Source: CACORA01 sp044234625 (GTDB lineage Bacteria; Planctomycetota; Planctomycetia; Pirellulales; UBA1268). From it: DNA of 28,445 bases. Below, piece by piece: positions 7,639 through 17,500 of this stretch; position 1 is the stretch's first letter, and every line of letters starts with the position of its first letter. The notes under the pieces are model-generated. The model was not told the DNA's origin. It saw only the letters and a list, made by a program, of their open reading frames with translations, and did not search any database. The position numbers and the translations under genes were made by a program. The stretch spans positions 1 to 28,445 of the forward strand of contig JBIIIP010000034.1 in assembly GCA_044234625.1 (NCBI GenBank), in the 5' to 3' direction.

Positions 7639-8268
7639 GTGTCCAAGAACTTCGTGCTCGTCGGTGCCGCGCCCTGCAGCCTCGACTACAATCCGCTCAT
7701 CAACAACGCGGATCTGGTGCTGCGCTTCAACGAGTGCAAGCAGTTCGGAGGCAACGTCGGCACACGCACCGACATCCTCTGTGTCAACAACACGGGGAGC
7801 CCCGCCCGGCGTTATGTCGCCACACGCCCCATGCTCGCGCTCGCACCGGTGCGTGCGGCGAAAATATGGTTCCCGCGGGATGTGAATGTCTGCCGGGAAC
7901 ACGTTTCCCGGATGATACACGGCAATCCCGGGTTGCGGTCACAGTGGCAAGACCTTGATTTCTTCGACTACTCCGACGCAATCCTCAAGGCGAACGACCT
8001 CGGGCACGGCGGCATCGAATGCTTTTCGAGGGAACTCAATGCGGGATTGTTCCGCAGTCTCGAGCAGTGCAACGCGCCACCGTTTTTTTCACCCAGCACG
8101 GGCATCTTCGCGGTGGCGCGGGTGCTTGGCGATCCGGCGTTTGCCGATCATCGGGTGCACCTCGTAGGCTTTGGTTTTTCGGGCTGGCCGGGCCACCCGT
8201 GGCGTGCCGAACAGGCGCTCGTCGCGAACTACGTGTGGCGCGGCCGGATCGCCTATTACCCAGTGTGA
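7639..8268 (+). CDS. Sialyltransferase-like (GT29-type) glycosyltransferase
   Basis: The protein resembles bacterial members of glycosyltransferase family 29. It opens with a nucleotide-sugar fold (FVLVGAAPCSLDYNPLINN) and the sialylmotif-L-like run DLVLRFNECKQ...GGNVGTRTDILCVNN. Near the end it has a sialylmotif-S-like block, SPSTGIFAVARVL, then HLVGFGFSGWPGHPW with histidines near the expected catalytic position. The acceptor and donor are unknown; CMP-sialic acid is only the family's typical donor. I favour GTG 7639 (209 aa) because the fold starts there and a candidate promoter lies just upstream; ATG 7537 would add an Arg-rich stretch without domain character. The GT8-like gene follows after 9 nt, so the two form an operon. 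Confidence 0.6.
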   Translation: MSKNFVLVGAAPCSLDYNPLINNADLVLRFNECKQFGGNVGTRTDILCVNNTGSPARRYVATRPMLALAPVRAAKIWFPRDVNVCREHVSRMIHGNPGLRSQWQDLDFFDYSDAILKANDLGHGGIECFSRELNAGLFRSLEQCNAPPFFSPSTGIFAVARVLGDPAFADHRVHLVGFGFSGWPGHPWRAEQALVANYVWRGRIAYYPV

Positions 8269-8277
8269 CAACCATTT

Positions 8278-8967
8278 ATGATCAGGATCTTCATCGGCTA
8301 CGATCCGCGGGAGGCGGTGGCGTTTCACGCGGCGTCGCACAGCCTTCTCGCTCGGTCATCGCTGCCCTTGGCGATCACGCCCCTGGCCCTCTCCACCCTC
8401 TCGGGTCTCATGGACCGGCCTCGCGATCCCCTGCAGTCGACCGACTTTTCGTTCTCACGATTCCTGACCCCTTTGCTCTGCGACTATCAGGGGTGGGCGC
8501 TCTACATGGACTGCGACGTCCTGGCTCGTGATGACATCGCGGCGCTGTGGGCGTGTCGAGACGAACGGTACGCGGTGCAAGTGGTGAAGCAGAAGCAGGA
8601 CGTGACCAAGGGCGTCAAATTCCTCGGCGCTCAGCAGGTCGCGTACGGCAAAAAGAACTGGTCCAGCGTGATGCTGTTCAACAATCAGCGTTGCGAGCGG
8701 CTCACGGCCAAGTACGTCAACACCGCATCCGGACTGGATCTTCACCAGTTCAAGTGGCTGTCCGACGATGCCCTGATCGGCGACCTCCCGCCGAGATGGA
8801 ACCACCTGGTCGGCTACTCCACGCCCTCGAATGACGCGGCGCTCGTGCACTTCACGGACGGCGGCCCCTATTTCGCGTCGTGGAAGAACTGCGAGTTTGC
8901 CGAGGAGTGGTTCCGCGAGCGGCAACGGATGCTCCATGCCGATGCGCCGGAGGCGAAGGCGCCATAA
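8278..8967 (+). CDS. GT-A fold glycosyltransferase, GT8-like
   Basis: A 229-aa cytoplasmic protein beginning IRIFIGYDPREAVAFHAASH. It carries a metal/nucleotide-sugar DxD-type motif in ALYMDCDVLARDDI (DCD at residues 78-80), which is typical of family 8-like transferases. FSFSRFLTPLLCDYQGWA just before it and the late WNHLVGY...ALVHFTDGGPYF match small bacterial proteins of this group. The sugar donor cannot be read from sequence. It starts 9 nt after the GT29-like gene and probably acts on the same surface glycan. It converges with the GH130-like gene on the other strand, with 37 nt between. Confidence 0.72.
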   Translation: MIRIFIGYDPREAVAFHAASHSLLARSSLPLAITPLALSTLSGLMDRPRDPLQSTDFSFSRFLTPLLCDYQGWALYMDCDVLARDDIAALWACRDERYAVQVVKQKQDVTKGVKFLGAQQVAYGKKNWSSVMLFNNQRCERLTAKYVNTASGLDLHQFKWLSDDALIGDLPPRWNHLVGYSTPSNDAALVHFTDGGPYFASWKNCEFAEEWFRERQRMLHADAPEAKAP

Positions 8968-9004
8968 CGGGAGACCGTCGACACGGCGGCCACGTGCCGT
9001 ATGG

Positions 9005-9961
9005 TCACGCCGGAGTCCACTTTTCCAGCCCAACGACCGCAAAAAAGTCCCGTGCGTCCATTTTCATCAACTTCGCCTCCGTATCCCAGATCCCATACGA
9101 CAACAGGATTGCATCGCCGTCCACCGCCAGTCCGCAGCAGAACTCCACCCGCTCGCCCTCGAACCGAAACGGGCAACTGACGTCGAGCACCTCGAAGTCC
9201 GGGCCATAGACGACGGCTTTGTGGAAATACCCCATGCCGGGAAGCGGGTGGGAGTCGACAATCGGGTGATCCAGCACCTTGCGATGCGCGATGCCGAGAT
9301 AATTGATGCCCGTCTTGAGGATCGGCGACCCGCCGAAGAACCCCTCCAAGCCGGGTATTCTCCGTGGGCCGGATACCACTGAAAGACGCGTGCCCTCGAA
9401 CTTGAGAATCTCGTACGGATCGCAGTGATACTGCAGGTACAGTTCTTCACCTCGGGGCCACGGCATCCAGTTCTTCTCTTTTGGCTGACGGAAGGGCAAC
9501 ACCGCGACGGTGTTCAACACGTTTCCGTCCAGAGAGCAGAGCATCATGCGAGTCTGCTTGGGACGGTTGCCCGATTCGGCAGGGAGATAGCAGTGAGCCC
9601 CGGCAAGGGCATACAGCCGTTTCTTCCACCGAAACAGCCTGATGTCCTGCAGGCCGTTGAGAGCCACGGGATTCACGCGGATATGCCGATCTTCGAGAAA
9701 ACCCCGGGCTTCGATTTTCGGGCCGGACTTCCAGTCCACGACTGCGAAGTAATTCTGCGCGTCCGAAAAGGGCACCCTGAACCCGGCATACTTCGTTTGG
9801 GAATAGCCACTTTTCTTGAGGTTTTAGTTGACGCCTTTGTAGGCGACGAGATACCGGTGCTCGTCGAGGCGCACCAATGACGGATTGCTCACCTCATGAC
9901 CGCTGATTTTCGGCAGGGTGAGCGTTTCGTTCGGCTTCGTACACGCGATCAGGTTCAACAT
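9005..9961 (-). pseudogene. GH130-like beta-propeller glycosidase/phosphorylase homologue with one in-frame TAA
   Basis: One reading frame from about 9961 to 9005 encodes a five-bladed propeller protein, broken only by TAA at 9824-9826. Before the stop it reads NPSLVRLDEHRYLVAYKGVN; after it NLKKSGYSQTKYAGFRVPF, then NGLQDIRLFRW, FFGGSPILK, and near the end VEFCCGLAVDGDAILLSYG, a pattern of the GH130-like group that acts on beta-mannosides or lies in surface-glycan loci. The stop replaces what is probably Tyr (VNYNL). No frameshift is visible on either side, so the lesion is a single base change, a sequencing error or a readthrough site. The start is uncertain (ATG 9961, 10003 or 10006). Neighbouring glycosyltransferases converge on it, so a shared glycan role is plausible. 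Fragments are 45 aa and 272 aa. Confidence 0.65.
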
Positions 9962-10135
9962 GCCCTCGCAGGATAGGTCGATCAACGGCGCTGCGGCAAG
10001 CATCATGGGTAGCCCCCACAGCCAGGCATTCGGATGCTGGGACTTTGGAGGTCGATGCCATGGCCGGAACGGACCAAGCCCGCGTTCGTCGGCCGCCATC
10101 CACTACCGCACCCCCCGTGCTCCGCGGCCCGTCTC

Positions 10136-10502
10136 TCCCGCCCGTGGCCAGCCAATCGATCGGGCCGAGGTCCCGTTGGCCGACCTGTCTCTTTTCAGCG
10201 ATCGAAGGCCCGGGCGATGCCTAGGAAATCGTCGGCCTTGAGGCTGGCGCCTCCCACCAGGGCACCGTCGATGTTGGCCTGCTCGGGCGTGGCCACCTTG
10301 CCGGTACCGATCGCCCACACCGGCTCGTAGGCGACCACGACCTTTTCCAGGTCGGCCGGCGCGAGCCCCGCCAGGGAGCCCTTCACCAGGGTGGTGACGA
10401 CCGCCTCGGTGCGGTTGCCCTCGCGCTCCTCGAGCGGCTCGCCAACGCACACGATCGGCGTCAGGCCCGCCGCCGGCTTCGTGGTGGAGATCAACTCGGC
10501 CT
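10136..10502 (-). pseudogene. Chimeric remnant: 3' part of tpiA joined to a fragment of the nuclease-HhH gene
   Basis: From 10195 the minus strand encodes the TpiA C-terminal sequence GLTPIVCVGEPLEEREGNRT, YEPVWAIGTGKVATPEQ and, after an internal loss of about 45 residues, NIDGALVGGASLKADDF...ARAFDR. About 50 nt past its stop also match the flank of the intact tpiA at 20.46 kb. Upstream the homology ends abruptly: 10471-10502 matches 22111-22142 (the VEVNSA part of the secreted nuclease gene) with one mismatch. So this copy lacks the whole TpiA N-terminus (catalytic Lys and His), the shared promoter region and most of the nuclease. The junction lies at a short CGCC identity. It cannot make an active enzyme. 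Confidence 0.88.
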
Positions 10503-10608
10503 TGAAGTCCCCTCTTAAACGAGGCCACTTTGGGAGAGAAAATCCCGGGCGGACGTCGCTGCCCCCGATCCGAGTCGCGGATCTTTCTCACGGGCCACGG
10601 TTCGTCCG

Positions 10609-11469
10609 TCAGGTCGGCAGTTCGAATCCCGCGCGGCGTTCTCGCACGAGCAGGGCGTCGGCCGCGGCGTCGTCGACGAATCGTTCGTTCGCCGGGTTCC
10701 ACCGCAGCGGATCTGGTCGACGCCGTGGGCCCCCCAATTGGTCATTTGACCGCCGTTGAAATCACGCCAGCCCCCCAGCCCATCCAGGCGGGGTTGAAGG
10801 GGCGGTCGGCTGCCTGGTTGAGCCAGCGGTTCCAATCGAGCCCGGCCGGCACGGGCTCTTCCGGAGGCAGCGGCGAGGGCGAGGCGTTCGCATTCGTGTA
10901 GTTCACCGCCCGTACCTCGAGCAGCTTTCCGAGGCCGCCGTTCCTCACGAAGTGACCGGCCAGTCGATTGATCGCCATGGAACGCTGCTGCGATCCCACC
11001 TGGAGGACGCGGCCGTGCTTGCGCACGGCGTTCACGAGCGCCCGTCCCTCCTGGACGTAGAGCGTGAGCGGCTTTTCCGCGTAGACGTCCTTGCCTGCCT
11101 GGCAGGCTTCAATGCAGGGTAGCACCCGCTGGAAGTCACCCGTGCTGACGAGCACGGCATCGATGTCGTCGCGGTCGAGCACGCGGCGATGATCCTGATA
11201 GACAGGCCACCCCCTCCCCGCTTGGCTTTGTATGCTTCCGCCCGCGGCAGGTTGCAGTCGCTCAAGGCGACGATCTGGGCCCCCTCCGGCAGCTGGTCGA
11301 GAAGGAGCCCGGCTCGCTTGCCAACGCCGATCGCGCCGACACGAACGCGGTTGCTCGGTGCCGTTTCCGCCGCGCTGCTCCGCGACCATGGCAGTGAGAC
11401 CGACGCGGCCCCCACGGCCGCCGTTGCCAGAAAATCACGACGGCCAAGGAGGCGAGGATGATCGGACAT
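10609..11469 (-). pseudogene. Degraded Tat-exported Gfo/Idh/MocA oxidoreductase
   Basis: The start (ATG 11469) encodes a twin-arginine signal, GRRDFLATAAVGAAS, and the nucleotide-binding opening RVRVGAIGVGKRAG. Around 11205-11220, in a C/G-rich run, the frame shifts; the next frame carries DDIDAVLVSTGDFQR and AGKDVYAEKPLTLYV, the family's conserved EKP block. A second shift near 10785 is linked to a local GGGCTGG repetition, after which DFNGGQMTNWGAHGVDQI is read. That is followed directly by LRWNPANERFVDD, the typical extreme C-terminus, which ends at a TGA at 10609-10611. The region normally between those two segments, well over 100 residues, is missing. Two frameshifts and a deletion make it a clear pseudogene; an intact relative is at 26947-28224. 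Confidence 0.88.
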
Positions 11470-11595
11470 GCGAGCTCTCCTTTTGGCAGTTTCTGATTCT
11501 CTCGGCGATCGCGGGTTAATCGCACGGAGCAACCCGGAAGTCGAGTCCGGCAGACGCCGCTGAATGCCCGCACGTCGGAAAGGCTTGTTCCTGCT

Positions 11596-12660
11596 TCACT
11601 CGCCCGCCGCGGGCCGGCGGCAGACGGGAGCGCTGCAGAGATTGACGAACGCCTCGATTCCGCGCACAGCCTGCTCCCGCGTCACGGTGAGATGACGGTC
11701 GCGGCCGTGGGCGGCGGCCACGAACGTCGCCAGGCCATCCGCGTCGATCGTGACACGCCCCGGCGGCGACAGTCCGAAGTAGCCGCGATCCGGCCGCACG
11801 ACCGCCATCACGCTCGTGAGATCCCACGTCGGCCTGTCGTGCGGCGGCGGCTGAAAGAGCACATAGGCCTCCGCCAGCGGATGATGAGGCACGCTCCTGT
11901 AATCCCGCTCGATGCTCGCGGCAGGATAGGGCAGCGCCAAACCGATCTCGTAGCCGCTCCAGATCCTGGGCGTGGGCCATTCGTCCGCCACCTTGCGGGC
12001 CGCCGGCAGATCGCCATCGACGTTGTAGTCGCCCGAGCGTTCCACGTGATGGATCGGCGCGAAGGCACCCGCCATGAGCGAGAGCACCCGCACCTTCGCT
12101 GCCACGAGGTCGCGGCCCGACAGCGGCGAGACGTCGTCGGCGGGCGAATCGAGCAGCCGGGCGAGGTTCGTGGAGAAGCCGACCTGCACGATCGCGACCG
12201 AGCCGTCGGGCCGCCCCGCGAGCGTCTGCCGCAAGAGCCGTACCGCGTCGGGAGCAGCGGCCCCGTCGACGAGGTCGTGCGGGTAGCGGAGCGCCCCGCC
12301 GTCGCGGACCTTGACGAGCGGTAGGAATCGTCCGGCGTCCGGCGTCGCCCCGCCGCGGACCACGCCGATCGGGACGTCGCCGCGGCCGTAGAACTCGTTC
12401 ACCGCGTCGGTGAACGGGGCGGCCAGCGGATTATCCTTGGTGATCGTCACGGCCAGGAGCCGGCACTCCCCGCGCGACTCCAGGGCGTGCAGGAGCCCCA
12501 GGGCCAGGACGTCGTCCACATCGTTGCCGATGTCGGTGTCGAAGATGACGTCGACCGGCCCGGCGGGCTGCTCGGCCGCGGCGCCGGCACCCGCGAAGAC
12601 GGTGGCCAGCACGACCGCGGGAAGGAAGGCGAACCGACCGCTCGACTGCAGCATGGTCAT
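11596..12660 (-). CDS. Exported nucleoside hydrolase (IunH/RihA-like)
   Basis: Members of this family split the N-glycosidic bond of ribonucleosides with a bound calcium ion. The signature DVIFDTDIGNDVDDVLALG has the calcium-binding Asp cluster at residues 41-50. A later segment DYNVDGDLPAARKV resembles the conserved N-x-x-x-D active-site region, and TWDLTSVMAVV near the end fits the third conserved Asp. The first 29 residues form a signal peptide (FAFLPAVVLATVFAGAGAAA), so the enzyme acts outside the cytoplasm and probably salvages nucleosides from the surroundings. The ATG at 12660 (354 aa) is preferred over the longer frame to 12822 because it begins the signal peptide. The gene is intact although both neighbours are broken, which suggests continuing selection. 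It is divergent from the sialidase-like gene. Confidence 0.85.
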   Translation of the reverse strand: MTMLQSSGRFAFLPAVVLATVFAGAGAAAEQPAGPVDVIFDTDIGNDVDDVLALGLLHALESRGECRLLAVTITKDNPLAAPFTDAVNEFYGRGDVPIGVVRGGATPDAGRFLPLVKVRDGGALRYPHDLVDGAAAPDAVRLLRQTLAGRPDGSVAIVQVGFSTNLARLLDSPADDVSPLSGRDLVAAKVRVLSLMAGAFAPIHHVERSGDYNVDGDLPAARKVADEWPTPRIWSGYEIGLALPYPAASIERDYRSVPHHPLAEAYVLFQPPPHDRPTWDLTSVMAVVRPDRGYFGLSPPGRVTIDADGLATFVAAAHGRDRHLTVTREQAVRGIEAFVNLCSAPVCRRPAAGE

Positions 12661-12904
12661 GGATGATCCGCGCGGTTGTATCCCGCCGCCTCCGGGCCGC
12701 CGACTCGACGGCGCGGAGGCGGTATCATACGCGTCCGCCCCATGCTGCCGAGACGCAAGGCTGGCAACGAGGCCGGCTTCGACCGCTCGCGGAAATTCAC
12801 TTGGTCGCAGGCCAGTCGCCATGGTTGTTTACTGCCGGTGCGAAATGATGTCTACATTTCAGGCTTTTCAGGTGCTGTCACCGTACCGTGGAGTCGATCG
12901 TGTC

Positions 12905-14119
12905 ATGGGGATAATCGCACACTCGACGCCCATTGTCCGCGTCGCCCTTTTCTGTCTCACCGCGGTCGTCGGTGCGTCGGAAGCCGGGATGCCCGCGGAC
13001 CACGAGACACCGGAGGACGGCCGCGAAGTCGCGGGCACGACGGTCGTCCTGGAGTTGCCCGCCGGCCCGGGCAACCCCCGAAATTCGGAGGGCTCGTTCG
13101 TCGCCCTGAAGGACGGCCGCATTCTGTTCGCGTACAGCCGCTACCGCGGCGCGATGGATTGGGCGGACCATGCCACTGCCGACATCGCCGCCCGGACCTC
13201 GGCTGATGGTGGCAGGACCTGGTCGCAGGACGACCGGATCATCGTTCCCAACGAGGGCCGGCTCAACGTCATGAGCGCGTCTTTGCTGCGGCTTGCGGAC
13301 GGCCGCGTCGCGTTGTTCTACCTCCGGAAAAACGGCTAGAAAGACTGCCGTCTCTGGATGCGTACCTCCGCCGACGAGACCGCCACCTGGGGCGAGCCGC
13401 TGCCCTGTATTCCCGCGCCGGGCTATTTCGTGGTCAACAACGACCGCGTCGTGCAGCTCGGAAGCGGTCGGCTGGTGGCGCCGGCCGCCTATCATCGCGC
13501 GAAGCACGACGGCGAGGGATGGCGGGATGAATCCGTGGACAACCGGGGGATCGTCTTGTTTTTCCTCTCGGATGACGCCGGCAAAACCTGGCGCGAGTCA
13601 CGCGATTGGCTGGCCTTTCCCGGCAAGTGTCCTTCCGGCCTGCAGGAACCGGGCGTGATCGAGCGCCGGGATGGCGCGCTCTGGGGCTGGTGCCGCACGG
13701 AGGCCGGCTGGCAATACGAGACCGAATCCCACGACGGCGGCGAGACCTGGTCTGTGCCCCGGCAGTCCCGGTTTCGCTCCCCATGCGCTCCATTGAGCGT
13801 CAAGCGGATGCCGGGCACCGGTCATCTGCTGGCCGTGTGGAATGATCACTCGGCAGTTGCCGCGCATCGGCCGACCGATTGGAAATCATCGAGCTGGGGC
13901 CGTACGCCGCTGACGTTGGCCCTGAGCCGCGACGACGGTCGCTCGTGGGAGACCGTCGGCGATATCGAGACCGATCCCGCCCGTGGCTTTTGCTACACGG
14001 CGATCCACTTCACCGACGACGCCTTGCTGTTGGCCTACTGCTGCGGCGGCGGCAAGACCGGCGTGCTGCAAGACTCCGTCATCCGCCGAGTTCCACTGGC
14101 CACCCTCGCGCCGCGCTGA
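12905..14119 (+). pseudogene. Exported sialidase-like (BNR/Asp-box) protein gene with one in-frame TAG
   Basis: A single frame from ATG 12905 to TGA 14119 encodes about 404 residues, interrupted only by TAG at 13337-13339. It has a signal peptide (VRVALFCLTAVVGASEAG) and several Asp-box-like blades: TSADGGRTW, TSADETATW, LSDDAGKTW, SHDGGETW and SRDDGRSW. The first blades and the segment RNSEGSFVALKDGRILFAYSRY, here cited as GSFVALKDGRILFAYSRY, match exo-alpha-sialidase-like proteins common in planctomycetes. The stop falls in YLRKNG*KDCRLWMRTS, inside a conserved strand. Both sides keep the frame, with no indel. It could be recently inactivated, misread, or read through. As annotated by standard tools it would split into 144-aa and about 254-aa pieces. 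Confidence 0.75.
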
Positions 14120-14552
14120 CAGCCCGAGGGGCTGGACTTTCACGTGAATACAGCGGGCATGTGCACTCCTTGCCGCATCGCGCGGATGAGGCCGCGCCGA
14201 TCCGCGGGCCTCGATGCTGAGCTCTTCGGAGCACTCCACGACACCGGTATGGTGGCAAAGGGCGACAAACTGCTTGCGTTGCTCGAGCCCGGCGACACGG
14301 CGACGATCGAGGCCGGTTTCTCCGCGAGGTGACGGATCAGGCCGGCCCGCGTTGGGCGGCCGCGTCGGGAGGCCGGCCGCTCGTACAGGGGAGCGAATCG
14401 CCGATCGCGGAGCCACAAGCGGCCGCCATCACCGGCGCGATCAAGCCGCTTTCCAGTTCGGTTGGCACGAGGACAATGGAATGCCGAATGCCGATGGAAA
14501 CGACTCGGTGTGGTCGCTGCTGGGGGAGTTTCGTCTCCCAGCATCATAGGCA
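14120..14552. other. Gene-poor interval, possible decayed coding sequence
   Basis: Between two convergent genes lie 433 nt without a supported gene. A plus-strand frame (14144-14332) contains LFGALHDTGMVAKGDKLLAL and then LEPGDTATIEAG, which looks protein-like, and a different plus frame near 14455-14550 has FGWHEDNGMPNADGNDS. I do not recognise either. They may be scraps of a lost gene. No repeat or RNA gene was seen. Confidence 0.3.
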
Positions 14553-17500
14553 TCAGGGACGAGTCCGCCGACGCCGACTCACGATCCCTACGCCGCACGC
14601 GAGCCCGGCGAGGGCCATGGCCCAGGTGGAGGGCTCCGGCACGGCGGTGATCGCGACGAAGCTTCCACCCGTGAGATAGTCGCCGGTGAAGTTGGCGAGG
14701 CCCGTGAACAACATGCGGTTGTAGTCGATCTGCCATTTCTGGCTGCCCACGAGGAACGAATCGCCATCGGCAAGCTCGCTGCCGTTGTATGTGAAGAGCC
14801 CGTTGTTCCAGGCCCCCGAGTAGCTGATAAGAGCGAACGTCGTCGTGTAGTTCACGAACGGGCTCGGCGAGCCGGCGAGATCGGTGAGCGTGAGGATCGC
14901 CCCCGCATTGATCGTCAGGTTGCCGTTTACAACCAGCAGATCGGCGGCGGCAGCCAGCGACGCCGGGTTCGTCGAGTCATACTCGTATTCGAACGTCGAG
15001 GAGCCAGAGAACGTGGTCGCGCCCACGGCCAGCGACTGGATGCTGTTTCCGGGGGAAAGCGTGCCGCCCGCAAGGACGTTTACGACTCCACCGATCGCCC
15101 CCGAGCCGCCGACTTCGGCGCCGCTCTGCACCGTGACGGCCGTATTGCCGAGCGACCCGTTCACGGAGAGCCGGCCGGCCGACACCGTGGTGGCGCCGGA
15201 GTAGGTGCTCGAGCCGGAGAGGATCAGGTTCCCTCCGCCGAGTTTCGTGAACGAACCGCCGCTGCTCGTGAGGTTCGAGCCGAGCGTCACGTTCTGGCCG
15301 TTGGTGTCGATCGAGTACTGCTGGCCGGCTGCGTTCGAGAACCGGCCGGAGTAGTCGGTCGTGTTGGAGGCCGAATATTGCAGCGTGCCGCCGCCGAAAG
15401 AGATCGTGCCCGAGGAGCCGAGGGCACTGGCCGAGCCGACGGCCAGCGTGCCCGCGTTGAGCGCCGCCCCGCCGGTGAACCCGTTCGACCCGGCGAGCGT
15501 GAGCGTGCCGGCGCCGCTCTTTGTCAGGCCGATGACTCCCGAGCCGTTGTTGATCGCGCCGCTGAAGGTGGTGTTGGTGCTGCCCCCGACGACCAAGCTG
15601 TAGTTGCCCGCAACGACCGAGGAGACTGTGCCTGATCCGGAGAGGGATCCGATCGTTTCCGTGCCGCCGCCGGACGCAAAATTCAGCGAACCGTTCACCG
15701 TCACCGCAGCCGAGTTGGGAATGACTTCATTGACACCAGTGGCGACATCCAACTGAAGAGTCGCGCCGCTGTCGACAACCACGGGGCCAGTGAAGTTGTT
15801 GGTGGTGTTTTGGAGCGTCACACGCCCACGGCCCTGAGTGACGGTAATGCCTCCGGAGCCGGTGATCTGGCCGATGAAGGAAGTGCGACCGCCGGCGTGA
15901 GGTGTATCGTTGAATACCTGGACATTCCTGTTGAGCGTCAGCGTCCCGGTCCAGGCGTTGGCACTGGTTGCTCCGGTGTTGGTCCCGCCGATGCTGACAA
16001 GCCCGGTCCCAAGATTGGCCACGGTGATGGCGTTGGCGATGGTTGTGTTGTCGGTGGTGTTCGCCATCAGGACGATGCTGTTGGTGCCGGTGTTGCCGTC
16101 GCCCAGGACGATGGCTCCGCTTCCGAAGGAGGCAGATGCGTTGCCCACGAGGGCCCCCTGACTGACCAACGCGCCGCCGGTGAAGGAGTTCGCCTGCGAG
16201 AGTGTTACCGTGCCAGGGCCGGCCTTGGTGAGCGTACCGCTCCCTGAGACGACGCCGCTCAGGGTTTGGTTGCCGGGGTTGCTGAAGACAAGCGAGCCGT
16301 TGTCGGTGATCCCGGCACCATAGTTGCCTCCCCCGAGGAGGCCTGAGACCACCAACGTGCTGTTGGTGATGGTCGTCGTCCCGGCGTAGGTGTTGGTGCC
16401 TGTGAGCGTGGTCGTGCCCGGACCGCTGAAAACGACGGGCGCTCCAGTCAAACCCGTGTAGTCGGCGATGCCACCGGAAACCACCAGTGCGTTGGAGGTT
16501 CCCGTGTTGAAGGTCATGGTGGTGCCTCCACCGTTGTTCACCAGAACGATGTTGGCTCCGAAGGTATTCGTGGTCGTGCCGTCGCTGTTCACGGTCCCGT
16601 TTCGACCGTTATTCCCAAAGCGGATTCCGGACCCATCGGGCGAGTTGACCACGGCGCCTGAGCCGCCGGAGTTCGAGAGATTCACCGTCCCGAGATAGGC
16701 CATGTCATCTTGGTTGGATCCCGCCCCGGTGAAAGCCAGCGTGCCGCCGCCATTCACCGTGACGATGGTCGTGTTGGTGGTGGGCGCTATCCCGCTCTGC
16801 GCCTGGGCAAAAATCTGGAGGGTGCCTCCGTTGTTCACCACGGCATGGCCGGGAAGGATGCCAGTGCCAAAAGCCCCGGCTCTCAGAATGAGCGTGCCGG
16901 CATCCACGGTGGTGAGGCCGGTGTAGGTGTTGATTCCAGTGAGAGTCGTGGTGCCAGTGCCGGCCATCGTGAGCGAGCCCGAGCCGCTCATGATGCCGGC
17001 ATACGTGCCGCTCGTGGCCTGGGCGAACTCAACGGCCGCGTTGTTCGTGATCGCGCCCTGCAGGCTCGCGGTCGTGCCCACGAGCCGGCCCCCGGAAACC
17101 GTCGTGCCGCCGCTGTAGGAGTTGTTGCCGGAGAGCGTGAGCGTGCCGGAGCCGGATTTCGTGAGGCCGCCCGAGCCGGAGATGCCTCCGGAGTAGGTCG
17201 TGCTCTGGCCGTTGCCGCCGACCGTCAGCCTGCTCGAGCCGAGCACCACGTCCAACGAGCCGGCGAGCGAGCCGATCGTCTCGTTGCCGCCGAGCGCGAA
17301 CACGGCGCCAGCGGCGCCGGTGACCGCCGACGAGTCGGAGAGCAGGTTGGCCGACGCGAGCGAGAGCCGTCCGGCGCTCACCGTCGTCGTTCCCGTATAG
17401 CTGCTCGCGGCCGAGAGTGTGAACGTGCCGCTGCCGACCTTCGTGAAGCCGCCACTGCCGGTGATCGAGCCGGCGTAGGAGGTGGAACCGGCATTGCCGG

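Noticed and set aside
10611..10640. tRNA-like T-loop (GGCAGTTCGAATCCC)
   Set aside because: The arms do not pair and no acceptor or anticodon stem fits. The sequence is the C-terminal coding part of the broken Gfo/Idh/MocA gene.
12661..12904. Extension of the sialidase-like and nucleoside hydrolase frames into the divergent gap
   Set aside because: Both open frames extend further, but signal peptides begin at 12905 and 12660; the extra residues lack domain character.
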